Assembly (NCBI GenBank): GCA_910577885.1
Contig: CAJTNK010000028.1
Coordinates: 1 to 20,681 of the forward strand
DNA from: an uncultured Rikenella sp.
GTDB lineage: Bacteria; Bacteroidota; Bacteroidia; Bacteroidales; Rikenellaceae
Reading direction: 5' to 3'
Length of the DNA stretch: 20,681 nt
Both the position numbers and the translations under genes were made by a program. Shown here piece after piece: positions 7,561-14,192 of this stretch; within the stretch, counting starts at the first letter, position 1; each line of letters begins with the position of its first letter. Under the pieces are notes generated by a model. The model ran no database searches. It saw only the letters and a list, made by a program, of their open reading frames with translations, and was not told the DNA's origin.

Positions 7561-7760
7561 CTATTCCTGGAGGCAACGCAACTGAAGACCGTACGCATGG
7601 CTAACGTGGTTCTGCGGGTAGACCTCGTCATAAGTGAAGAACAGGCGATAGCCGGTGTTTTCTTCCGAAGCGAACGACGACCAGCTGAACCCGGCGTGGC
7701 CGACGTGATACAACGCACCGCCGACTCTCAAACCGGAGTCGCGGAAGCCCGGGGCCGGGT
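7561..7760 (-). pseudogene. Orphan C-terminal cassette B of a FISUMP/C-type-lectin-like protein
   Basis: The minus-strand frame reads PAPGFRD, GFSWSSF, YPQN and AYGLQLRCLQE, then a TAG stop at 7561-7563. This is a normal-looking end for the FISUMP/C-type-lectin-like family. Homology to cassette A covers 7569-7760 and stops abruptly at the same base (7305 and 7760). Upstream residues have no domain and no signal peptide. Conserved framework codons (Gly, Trp, Ser-Ser) are identical to cassette A, while most surface-loop codons differ, often at the first two codon positions. That pattern resembles variable regions of diversity-generating retroelements, but there is also an indel and some synonymous change, so ordinary divergence is possible. 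No reverse transcriptase or template repeat is in the window. Confidence 0.65.
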
Positions 7761-7776
7761 AAAACGCATGCCGAGA

Positions 7777-7845
7777 GACTGCTGGAATACAAAAAAGAGC
7801 GGTGACGCCGTTTCTTTTAGGGAAGAGACGGTTCTCGCCCGGAAC
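7777..7845. repeat. Diverged repeat copy, left member
   Basis: GACTGCTGGAATA (7777-7789) recurs exactly at 20577-20589. A second similar block, GGTTCTCGCCCG near 7829-7841, has a counterpart TGTTTCTCGCCCG near 20651-20663. The bases between the blocks are different in sequence and length. The two copies appear to be one element with different inner parts. The stretch 7761-7859 contains no gene. Confidence 0.4.
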
Positions 7846-7859
7846 AGACAGAGCAATCG

Positions 7860-7891
7860 TTTGCATAAAAGCCGGGAAATGTGTAATATTG
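7860..7891 (+). promoter_or_regulatory. Promoter of the nine-gene operon
   Basis: TTTG (7860-7863) is followed after exactly 20 bases by TAATATTG (7884-7891), one mismatch from TAnnTTTG. Transcription would begin near 7898 and give a leader of about 90 bases before the ATG at 7988. No other promoter-like pair of this quality is seen in the plus-strand run, which supports one main transcript. Confidence 0.65.
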
Positions 7892-7905
7892 TGAGTTTTT
7901 TAAGG

Positions 7906-7936
7906 CGGCGTAAGGCTCGGTGTGAGCCTTGCGCCG
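7906..7936 (+). promoter_or_regulatory. Leader hairpin in the operon 5' untranslated region
   Basis: Arms 7906-7918 and 7924-7936 pair over 13 bp, with a single G-U wobble, around a 5-base loop. The hairpin begins about 8 bases after the predicted transcription start. No T-run follows, so it is not an intrinsic terminator. A 5'-end stabilising hairpin or a protein/RNA-binding control element is more likely. No known riboswitch class is recognised. Confidence 0.5.
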
Positions 7937-7987
7937 AGCGAAAAAACACAAGAGAACCCAAACCAACACCTTTTCTTACCTATCGTG

Positions 7988-9883
7988 ATGAGATTTTCTA
8001 TCGTACGCTCCGGTGTGTTCTGCGGGGCGATTCTGGCGAGTTTTTTCGGCGGACGTGAGGCTCGGGCGGCGCAGTTCAGCCGAGCCTGGGCGGATCAATC
8101 GCAGCCGGTTCGGTCACAAACGCAGGCCCGGCTTGCGCAGGAGGAACGACATGCGCCGCTGTTTACGACCGATATTGCCGTGTTGGCGGACGGTCGGGTG
8201 GTGACGACCAATAAGGGCGATCGGTCGGTGCGGATCTATCGACCGGGCGAGTGGACGGCGCCGGTGCGGAGCTGGACTTTCGAACAGATCCCGACCGGAG
8301 TGGCTGTCGGGCAGGTCGATGGCCGGGAGCGGATTTTCGTGACCACGTTCGATAAGCGGGGAACGCTGGAGGTGATCGACCCGGCGAAAGAGGGGCCGTC
8401 GGCGGTGGAGCGGTCTGTGGCGGTGGGTTCGGGGGCGACCGGGCCGGTGGTCTCGGCGGACGGACGGCGGGTTTATGTGCTGAATCAGTTTGCCACGACC
8501 GTCGACGAGGTCGATCCGGTGGCGGGGAGTGTGGTGCGGAGCGTTCGCGTGCTGCGCGAACCGAAGGGCGGTGTTGTGTCGCGGGACGGGAAGTACCTGT
8601 TCGTGACCAATTTCCTGCCGGCGCAGCGGGCCGATGTCGATTACGTGGCGGCCGATGTGTCGGTGATCGACCTGAAAAGCTTCCGGAAAATCAAGGACGT
8701 CAAGTTGGCCAATGGGAGCAATGCGCTGCGGGGGATCGCGCTGAGTCCGGACGGGAAGTATGTGCTCGTGTCGCATAACATGGGGCGTTTCACGGTGCCG
8801 ACCTCGCAGTTGCAGCAGGGGTGGATGAATACCAGCGCGATGAGTGTGGTGGATGCCGAGACGCTGGAGTTCCTGGGTGGGATCGTGCTCGACGAACCGG
8901 AACGCGGGGCGGCCGGGGTGTGGGATATCAAGAGTGTGGGGGACCGGATTTTCGTTTCGCATTCGGGGACGCACGACCTCAGTGTGATCGACTATCCGGC
9001 GATGATCGCGCGGCTCAAGGCGTATCGCGGGACCAAGGAGCAGCTGTCGTATGACTTGCGGTTTCTGTACGGTGCGCGCGAGCGGGTGAAGGTCGAGGGG
9101 AACGGACCGCGGAACATGGCGGTCGCGGGGGATGGGACGCGGATTTATGTGCCGACCTATTTTTCGGATACGCTGAATGTGGTGGAGGTGGCGACGGGGG
9201 CGGTGGTGGAGGTTTTGCCGTTGGTGGCGGGGCGCACGGAGAACGATGTGGAGGCCGGGGAGCGGATTTTCAACGATGCGGCTTACTGTTTTCAGAATTG
9301 GCAGTCGTGCAACGGGTGTCACCCGGGGGAGGCGCGGAGCGACGGCATGAACTGGGACCTGATGAACGACGGAATCGGGAATCCGAAGAATTGCAAGAGT
9401 CTGTTGTACTCGCACTTTACGCCGCCGTCCATGATCTCGGGGATTCGGTCCGATGCGGCTATTGCCGACCGCAAAGGGTTTACGCACATCCAGTTCTATG
9501 ATATTCCGGAGGAGATGGCGATGCAGGTGGATGCCTATGTGAAGAGCTTGCGGGCCGTGCCGAGCCCGTACTTGGTGGAGGGGCGGTTGTCCGAGAAGGC
9601 CCGGGCGGGAAAGGCGGTCTATGATCGGCTCAAGTGCGGGGAGTGTCATAGCGGAGAGTACCATACCGATATGCAGATGCACCGGATCGGGGCGGATATC
9701 GAGTTCGAGAAGGGGTGGGACACGCCGACGCTGCGGGAGGTGTGGCGGACGGCGCCGTACCTGTTCGATGGTCGGGCGGCCACGATGCGCGAGGTGTTCG
9801 AGGTCCACCGGCACGGGATCGAGGGGCGGAAGGTGAGCGCTAAGGAGATCGATGCGCTGGTGGAGTACGTCAACTCATTGTAG
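7988..9883 (+). CDS. Secreted YVTN-type beta-propeller / di-haem cytochrome c protein
   Basis: A 631-residue exported protein. Residues 1-28 form a signal peptide ending REARAA. Residues of about 60-420 hold repeated strands of the type GRRVYVLNQF, GKYLFVTNF, GKYVLVSHN, GTRIYVPTYFSDTLNVV, i.e. a YVTN/NHL-like seven-bladed propeller. The C-terminal part has two c-type haem motifs, CNGCH (441-445) and CGECH (550-554). The stretch TPTLREVWRTAPYLFDGRA (579-597) is typical of the second domain of MauG/cytochrome c peroxidase-like di-haem proteins. It should act in the periplasm in electron transfer, peroxide reduction or oxidation of a substrate. The ATG at 7988 was chosen because the signal peptide starts there. 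It is the first gene of the operon. Confidence 0.87.
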   Translation: MRFSIVRSGVFCGAILASFFGGREARAAQFSRAWADQSQPVRSQTQARLAQEERHAPLFTTDIAVLADGRVVTTNKGDRSVRIYRPGEWTAPVRSWTFEQIPTGVAVGQVDGRERIFVTTFDKRGTLEVIDPAKEGPSAVERSVAVGSGATGPVVSADGRRVYVLNQFATTVDEVDPVAGSVVRSVRVLREPKGGVVSRDGKYLFVTNFLPAQRADVDYVAADVSVIDLKSFRKIKDVKLANGSNALRGIALSPDGKYVLVSHNMGRFTVPTSQLQQGWMNTSAMSVVDAETLEFLGGIVLDEPERGAAGVWDIKSVGDRIFVSHSGTHDLSVIDYPAMIARLKAYRGTKEQLSYDLRFLYGARERVKVEGNGPRNMAVAGDGTRIYVPTYFSDTLNVVEVATGAVVEVLPLVAGRTENDVEAGERIFNDAAYCFQNWQSCNGCHPGEARSDGMNWDLMNDGIGNPKNCKSLLYSHFTPPSMISGIRSDAAIADRKGFTHIQFYDIPEEMAMQVDAYVKSLRAVPSPYLVEGRLSEKARAGKAVYDRLKCGECHSGEYHTDMQMHRIGADIEFEKGWDTPTLREVWRTAPYLFDGRAATMREVFEVHRHGIEGRKVSAKEIDALVEYVNSL

Positions 9884-9909
9884 GACACATTGAGCGGAGA
9901 TACGGAATT

Positions 9910-11100
9910 ATGGGTTTTCGCGTTGTTTACAACATAGATAAGGTTTGGTTTCGCGGCTTCGGCGAGATGGTCGGCGAGATGCTCGACAAGCTCGAGGCGG
10001 CTTGCGAACGGGGGGGGATCGTGCCGCTGCGGTTGGTCTTTTTCGGCAATCCGGACAACAATGCGCAGTACTTGGAGCACAGGGCGTGGCTGCTCCACTT
10101 GATCCGGGAGCGGTGCGAACGGTTCGGGTGGCGGATGCCGCTGGTCGGTTATGTGGCCCAGCGGTCGCTGGACTCGGGACTGGTGATGGAGTCGCAGTGC
10201 GTGTCGAGGGAGAATTCGAGGCTTGTACGGGATTGTGTTTCTGCGCGGGGAGGGGTGCGCTACTTCACGATCGAGAACGAGGAGGGGAAACGACTCTTCA
10301 CGGAGGGGATTCTGCCCGCGTCGATCGATGCGCCGATCCTCGACCAGTCGAACGAGGTGCTCGACAAGCTGGGCGAGGTGCTCGATGCGGAGGGGATGGA
10401 GATCCATACTATTGTGCGGCAGTGGAATTATATCGAACGGATCACCCACGTGCCGGACTATCCGGGGGCGAACCAGCACTACCAGGATTTCAACGACGCC
10501 CGGTCGCACTTCTATGCGCGGACGGAGTGGCGGGGCGGCTATCCGGCGGCCACCGGGATCGGGACCGCGCACGGCGGGATTATGGTCGAGGTCGATGCGG
10601 TGGATTTTCGCCGGCGGCGGTGTGTGGCGGCGGCCTTGGACAATGCGCTGCAGGTGGCGGCGCACGACTACTCGCAGAACGTGCTGATCGGAGTGGCCGA
10701 CAAGATCTTCCGACACAAGACCACGCCCAAGTTCGAACGGGCCAAAGCGGTGGTCGGGACGGTCGATTCGGGGGTGCAGGTCTATATCTCGGGGACGGCG
10801 GCCATTCGCGGCGAGGAGTCGCTTACCGGGGTGGGGATCGAACGGCAGACCGTCACCACGCTCGAGAATATCGACTACCTGGTTTCGCGGCAAAATCTCC
10901 GCAAATATGGCGTCAAGGTCGAAAAATCGCCCGAAATCCAAATTTTTCGCGTATATTTGAAAGCCGAGAACCTCTTGGAACCGGCCCGGAAGATCATCGA
11001 GCAGGCGTATCCGGAGGTGCGGGCGCTGTATGTGCTCACGGACGTGTGTCGCGACGAGCTGTTGATCGAGATCGAGGGGGTGGCGTTTGCCACGCACTAA
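9910..11100 (+). CDS. RidA/YjgF-fold protein, chorismatase (FkbO/Hyg5/XanB2)-like
   Basis: A 396-residue cytosolic protein without signal peptide. The C-terminal half is a RidA-like domain: VYISGTAAIRGEESLTGVG (291-309), TTLENIDYLV, FRVYLK (346-351) and CRDELLIEIEGVA (380-392), where RidA has its Arg/Glu substrate anchors. The middle part, IVRQWNYIERI (168-178), YQDFNDARSHFY (191-202) and GYPAATGIGT (210-219), resembles chorismatases, which hydrolyse chorismate and consist of two RidA-like domains. The length fits that family. Whether chorismate is the substrate is unproven; a related enol or imine hydrolase is possible. It begins 26 bases after the cytochrome gene. The tail holds a 23-base AT-richer patch near 10940-10965, nothing else odd. 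Confidence 0.72.
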   Translation: MGFRVVYNIDKVWFRGFGEMVGEMLDKLEAACERGGIVPLRLVFFGNPDNNAQYLEHRAWLLHLIRERCERFGWRMPLVGYVAQRSLDSGLVMESQCVSRENSRLVRDCVSARGGVRYFTIENEEGKRLFTEGILPASIDAPILDQSNEVLDKLGEVLDAEGMEIHTIVRQWNYIERITHVPDYPGANQHYQDFNDARSHFYARTEWRGGYPAATGIGTAHGGIMVEVDAVDFRRRRCVAAALDNALQVAAHDYSQNVLIGVADKIFRHKTTPKFERAKAVVGTVDSGVQVYISGTAAIRGEESLTGVGIERQTVTTLENIDYLVSRQNLRKYGVKVEKSPEIQIFRVYLKAENLLEPARKIIEQAYPEVRALYVLTDVCRDELLIEIEGVAFATH

Positions 11101-11186
11101 TTAAATACGAGAGGAGGGGGCGTTTTTTTGGGGGGGCGGGGGATGAGGAATTGAAAATCGACAAAAAAGACATAAAAACTAACACC

Positions 11187-11906
11187 ATGAAAAACATCAA
11201 ATCATTCGCAACATCTTTGGCGGCTGCGGCAGTGTGCGGCGCAGCGTTGATTTTCGCATCGTGCGGCTCGTGCGGCGCGCCGAAAGAGGGGGCGGACCAA
11301 TCAAACAACGCTACTGCCATGAACAAAGCACCGTATCAGAAGAAGTACACCAACGCGGACTTCTATGACGCACAAGGGAATTTCAAACAGGATGTCGCCA
11401 AGGAGGCGTTCTTGGATATGTTCGCGCATTACGATGTGCCGTTCACGCCGTTGATGGAAAAGGATATCTGGTTTACGGACTTCGGCCTGGGCGATTTCGA
11501 ACACGTCGGGATGGGCGGGATCTTCTGGATCAACGATGCGGACGAAGGGTACTTCGCGCACAGCATCTACTTGCTGCCGGGTCAGATGATTCCGGAACAC
11601 AAGCACGTCAAGACCGCTTTCCCGGCCAAGAAAGAGTCGTGGATGGTGGACAAGGGCTGGGTGTACAATTTCTCGGAAGTAGGCGAGCCGACGGAAGGGG
11701 CAGAGGCACTGGTGCCGGAGTCGCAGAAGGCTACGACCGTGTCGCGGAACTATGTGAAACAGCAGCTGGGCGAAGTGCTCACGCTCAAGGCGCCGGAAAC
11801 TTGGCACTTCATGATGGCAGGGCCGGAAGGAGCTGTCGTTTGGGAGTTTGCTAACTACCATGACAACGACGGGCTTCGGTTTACGCAGCCGAAAGCGGCG
11901 CTTTAA
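11187..11906 (+). CDS. Cupin-fold lipoprotein related to sugar isomerases
   Basis: A 239-residue lipoprotein. The signal peptide ends at the lipobox FASC, making Cys26 the lipidated residue. The mature part is a single cupin domain: PGQMIPEHKHV (131-141) provides His138 and His140, then Glu150 in KKESW, and WHFMMAGPEGAVVWEF (206-221) provides His207. These are the usual three-His/one-Glu metal ligands. The last motif, with GAVVWEFANYHDNDGLRF, resembles the D-lyxose ketol-isomerase group and the cupin tail of sialic acid synthases. Enzymes of that group are normally cytosolic, so an envelope form is unusual. It could isomerise or bind a sugar at the membrane. The gene follows the RidA-like gene after 86 bases. 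Confidence 0.75.
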   Translation: MKNIKSFATSLAAAAVCGAALIFASCGSCGAPKEGADQSNNATAMNKAPYQKKYTNADFYDAQGNFKQDVAKEAFLDMFAHYDVPFTPLMEKDIWFTDFGLGDFEHVGMGGIFWINDADEGYFAHSIYLLPGQMIPEHKHVKTAFPAKKESWMVDKGWVYNFSEVGEPTEGAEALVPESQKATTVSRNYVKQQLGEVLTLKAPETWHFMMAGPEGAVVWEFANYHDNDGLRFTQPKAAL

Positions 11907-11987
11907 TAAGGGGGGCGACGATTTTGCCTGGGCTGTGGCGCGTCCTCGCACGGGGGGGCGGCACGGTGCGAATACCGCTTTTTTTTC

Positions 11988-12025
11988 AGCGGAGGCGAGG
12001 AACGCGGAGTTTCTCGTCCTCCGCT
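11988..12025 (+). promoter_or_regulatory. Intra-operon hairpin
   Basis: Arms 11988-12003 and 12009-12025 pair over 16 bp with one bulged base and one wobble pair around a 5-base loop. It lies in the 170-base gap between the cupin lipoprotein and the VOC protein, the largest gap in the operon. Only a short TTTG follows, so full termination is doubtful. Attenuation or an RNA-processing/stability site is more likely. A T8 run (from about 11979) just before it could mark a weak terminator of its own. Confidence 0.45.
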
Positions 12026-12076
12026 TTGTGACAAGATACTACTAACCCGAATCAAATTAAACATACGACCGAGATT

Positions 12077-12394
12077 ATGAGAACGTTCGACCACGTCGGA
12101 ATACCGACCTCGACGCCCAAGGCGGGCGAAGTGTATAACGAAGGGATGAAAGTGTGGCTCACCGACTTTGCGAAGAGCGGAAACCGGATCGAGTGGCTGC
12201 GTTTCGAGCCTGACTCGTGGATGCCGGAGCTGATCCGTACGACGACCCATATGGCTTACCAGGTGACCGATCCCGAGGCGGAGATGGCCGGGAAAACGGT
12301 GCTCCTGCCGCCCACCGATTGCGGGGGCGGAAACTGGATCGCCTTTGTCGAAGAGGAGGGGATCGCCGTGGAGCTGATGTGGAAGGTGAAGTAA
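12077..12394 (+). CDS. Small VOC (glyoxalase/bleomycin-resistance) fold protein
   Basis: A 105-residue protein with one vicinal-oxygen-chelate domain. It begins RTFDHVGIPT and has the four expected ligand positions of the glyoxalase I type: His6, Glu39, His58 and Glu99. The sequence is shorter than typical glyoxalase I, so it probably works as a dimer with two-domain active sites. Members isomerise, epimerise or cleave small carbonyl compounds. In this operon, next to a cupin sugar-isomerase homologue and dihydroxyacetone-kinase subunits, an isomerase or epimerase acting on a small hydroxy-ketone is plausible. It precedes dhaK by 45 bases. Confidence 0.8.
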   Translation: MRTFDHVGIPTSTPKAGEVYNEGMKVWLTDFAKSGNRIEWLRFEPDSWMPELIRTTTHMAYQVTDPEAEMAGKTVLLPPTDCGGGNWIAFVEEEGIAVELMWKVK

Positions 12395-12439
12395 AAAGAG
12401 ACAGAATTCGATAGTAATCACGTAGATACATACAGAGAG

Positions 12440-13447
12440 ATGAATAAATTTATCAATTCGACCGAAAACATTACCGCTGAGTTGCTGGAGGGGTATACGA
12501 TGGCTTTTGCCGACACGGTGAAGCTCGGCGCGGAAAATATCGTCGTACGGACCCAGCCCAAGGGGGAGGATAAGGTGGCGATCGTGGCTTTCGGGGGTTC
12601 GGGGCACGAACCGGCCGTGAGCGGCTTTGTGGGCGAAGGGATGTTGGACGCTTCGGTGGTGGGCGATATCTTCGCGGCGCCGGGGGCGCAGCGGTTGTTC
12701 CAGGCCTTGCAGATGTTCAAGCGGGAAGCGGGGATCTTGCTCTTGGTCCTCAATCACTCCGGGGACGTGATGAGCGGCAATATGGCCATGCAGTTGGCCG
12801 AACGGGCCGGGATCAAGGTGAAGTCGATTATGACCCACGACGATATTTCGGCCGGGCTGGATGCGGCGGATGAAGATCGGCGCGGGCTGGCGGGAGCCAT
12901 TCCGATGTATAAGATCCTGGGGGCGGCGGCCGAGCAAGGGAAGTCGCTGGATGAGCTGATCGAGATCGGCGAACGGTTTAATAAACAGGTGGCGACGCTG
13001 GCGGTGGCGATGCGGGCTTGCACCCATCCGCAGAACGGGGCCACGATCACGGAGCTGCCGGAGGGGATGATGCAGATCGGGATGGGGCAGCACGGCGAGG
13101 CCGGACAGGGCGGCAATGAACCGCTGGTGTCGGCGGATGCCACGGCCGAGTTTATGGTCGGCCAGTTGATGAAGAAGCTCGATTTGAAGGGGGGGGACAA
13201 TGTGCTTCTTTATATCAATGGCGTGGGTTCCACGACTTTGATGGAGCAGTTCATCATCTACCGGGCTGCGGCCAAGAAGCTGGCAGCGGCGGGGGTTACG
13301 GTGGCTGACGGGTTTGCGGGCGAGTTGCTGACGGTCCAGGAACAGGCCGGGTTCCAGATGATCCTCGGCAAGCTGGATGCCGATCATTTGGACTTGCTGA
13401 AGAACTACAAGGCCGATGCACCGTACTGGAAACGCTTCGGGAAGTAA
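12440..13447 (+). CDS. dhaK: Dihydroxyacetone kinase subunit DhaK-like
   Basis: A 335-residue substrate-binding subunit of the dihydroxyacetone kinase family. GGSGHEP holds His56 and NHSGD holds Asp109. GMGQHGE holds His218, the residue that binds the substrate carbonyl covalently as a hemiaminal in E. coli DhaK; all three fall at the E. coli numbering. The chemistry should be phosphorylation of a short ketose or aldose such as dihydroxyacetone, erythrulose or a branched relative. No DhaM, EI or HPr gene is nearby, so the phosphate donor may be ATP, or a PTS protein encoded elsewhere. It is followed by dhaL after 39 bases. Confidence 0.92.
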   Translation: MNKFINSTENITAELLEGYTMAFADTVKLGAENIVVRTQPKGEDKVAIVAFGGSGHEPAVSGFVGEGMLDASVVGDIFAAPGAQRLFQALQMFKREAGILLLVLNHSGDVMSGNMAMQLAERAGIKVKSIMTHDDISAGLDAADEDRRGLAGAIPMYKILGAAAEQGKSLDELIEIGERFNKQVATLAVAMRACTHPQNGATITELPEGMMQIGMGQHGEAGQGGNEPLVSADATAEFMVGQLMKKLDLKGGDNVLLYINGVGSTTLMEQFIIYRAAAKKLAAAGVTVADGFAGELLTVQEQAGFQMILGKLDADHLDLLKNYKADAPYWKRFGK

Positions 13448-13486
13448 TCTCCACACCATATACGACACGATAACTACGAACAGACT

Positions 13487-14128
13487 ATGAGTCAGAAACT
13501 AACGATAGCTGATTTTCAGAAGATGATCCGCCGGGCGTTGGCGGATGTGACGGCGCGGGCGGGCGAGTTCAGTGAACTGGATGCGGTGATCGGGGACGGG
13601 GATCATGGGGAGGCGATTGTCACGGCGTTGAATGCCATTGCGAAGGTCTCGGAGGCGGCCGATGCGGCGGGGAAGGACTTCAAGACCTTGCTCGGGGATA
13701 TGGGTTTCGGGGTGATGATGGAGACCAGCGGGTCGACTTCGACGCTGCTCGGCGGGCTGTTGCTCGGGATGAGCGACGGGGTGCCGGCGGGGGTGTCGAG
13801 CTTGGACTCTGCGCAGGTCAAGGCCATGTTCGGCGGCGGGCTGGCCGGGGTGCAGAAAAACACCAAGGCCATGCCGGGGGATAAGACCATGATGGATGCT
13901 TTGTATCCGGCGGTACAGGCGATGCAGGAGTGCGCTTCCGATGATATCGTCGCGGTGCTGGATGCCGGGGCTGCGGCTGCGCAGCAAGGTGCGGAGGCCA
14001 CGGTGCAGATGAAAGCCAACTTCGGACGGGCCAGGAATTACGGCGAGAAGTCGGTGGGGCATGCGGATAGCGGGGCTTCGTCGTGGGCTTGCATGTTCGG
14101 GGCTTTTGCCAAGGCGATTCAGGCATAA
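13487..14128 (+). CDS. dhaL: Dihydroxyacetone kinase subunit DhaL-like
   Basis: A 213-residue nucleotide-binding subunit. The Mg2+/ADP ligand motif LDAVIGDGDHG (31-41) has Asp32, Asp37 and Asp39. MMETSGSTSTLLGG (77-90) corresponds to the SGPLYG-type loop, GDKTMMDAL (131-139) is conserved, and GRARNYGEKSVGHADSGASS (180-199) is the family C-terminal signature. All helices of the eight-helix barrel appear present and the length is typical. It works with DhaK to phosphorylate a ketose. The sequence does not settle whether bound ADP is recycled by a PTS protein or the subunit uses free ATP. The gap to the next gene is 64 bases. Confidence 0.92.
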   Translation: MSQKLTIADFQKMIRRALADVTARAGEFSELDAVIGDGDHGEAIVTALNAIAKVSEAADAAGKDFKTLLGDMGFGVMMETSGSTSTLLGGLLLGMSDGVPAGVSSLDSAQVKAMFGGGLAGVQKNTKAMPGDKTMMDALYPAVQAMQECASDDIVAVLDAGAAAAQQGAEATVQMKANFGRARNYGEKSVGHADSGASSWACMFGAFAKAIQA

Positions 14129-14192
14129 GGCGGCGATTATTGCCGGGGAAAATAGATTGAGTAAAAACAAAGAAAAAACAGTAGAGAAGACA

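Noticed and set aside
7079..7760. A CRISPR array or phage-type attachment pair suggested by the repeated blocks
   Set aside because: The repeats are two about 192-bp protein-coding cassettes with one spacer, not short regular repeats, and there is no integrase or cas gene in the window.
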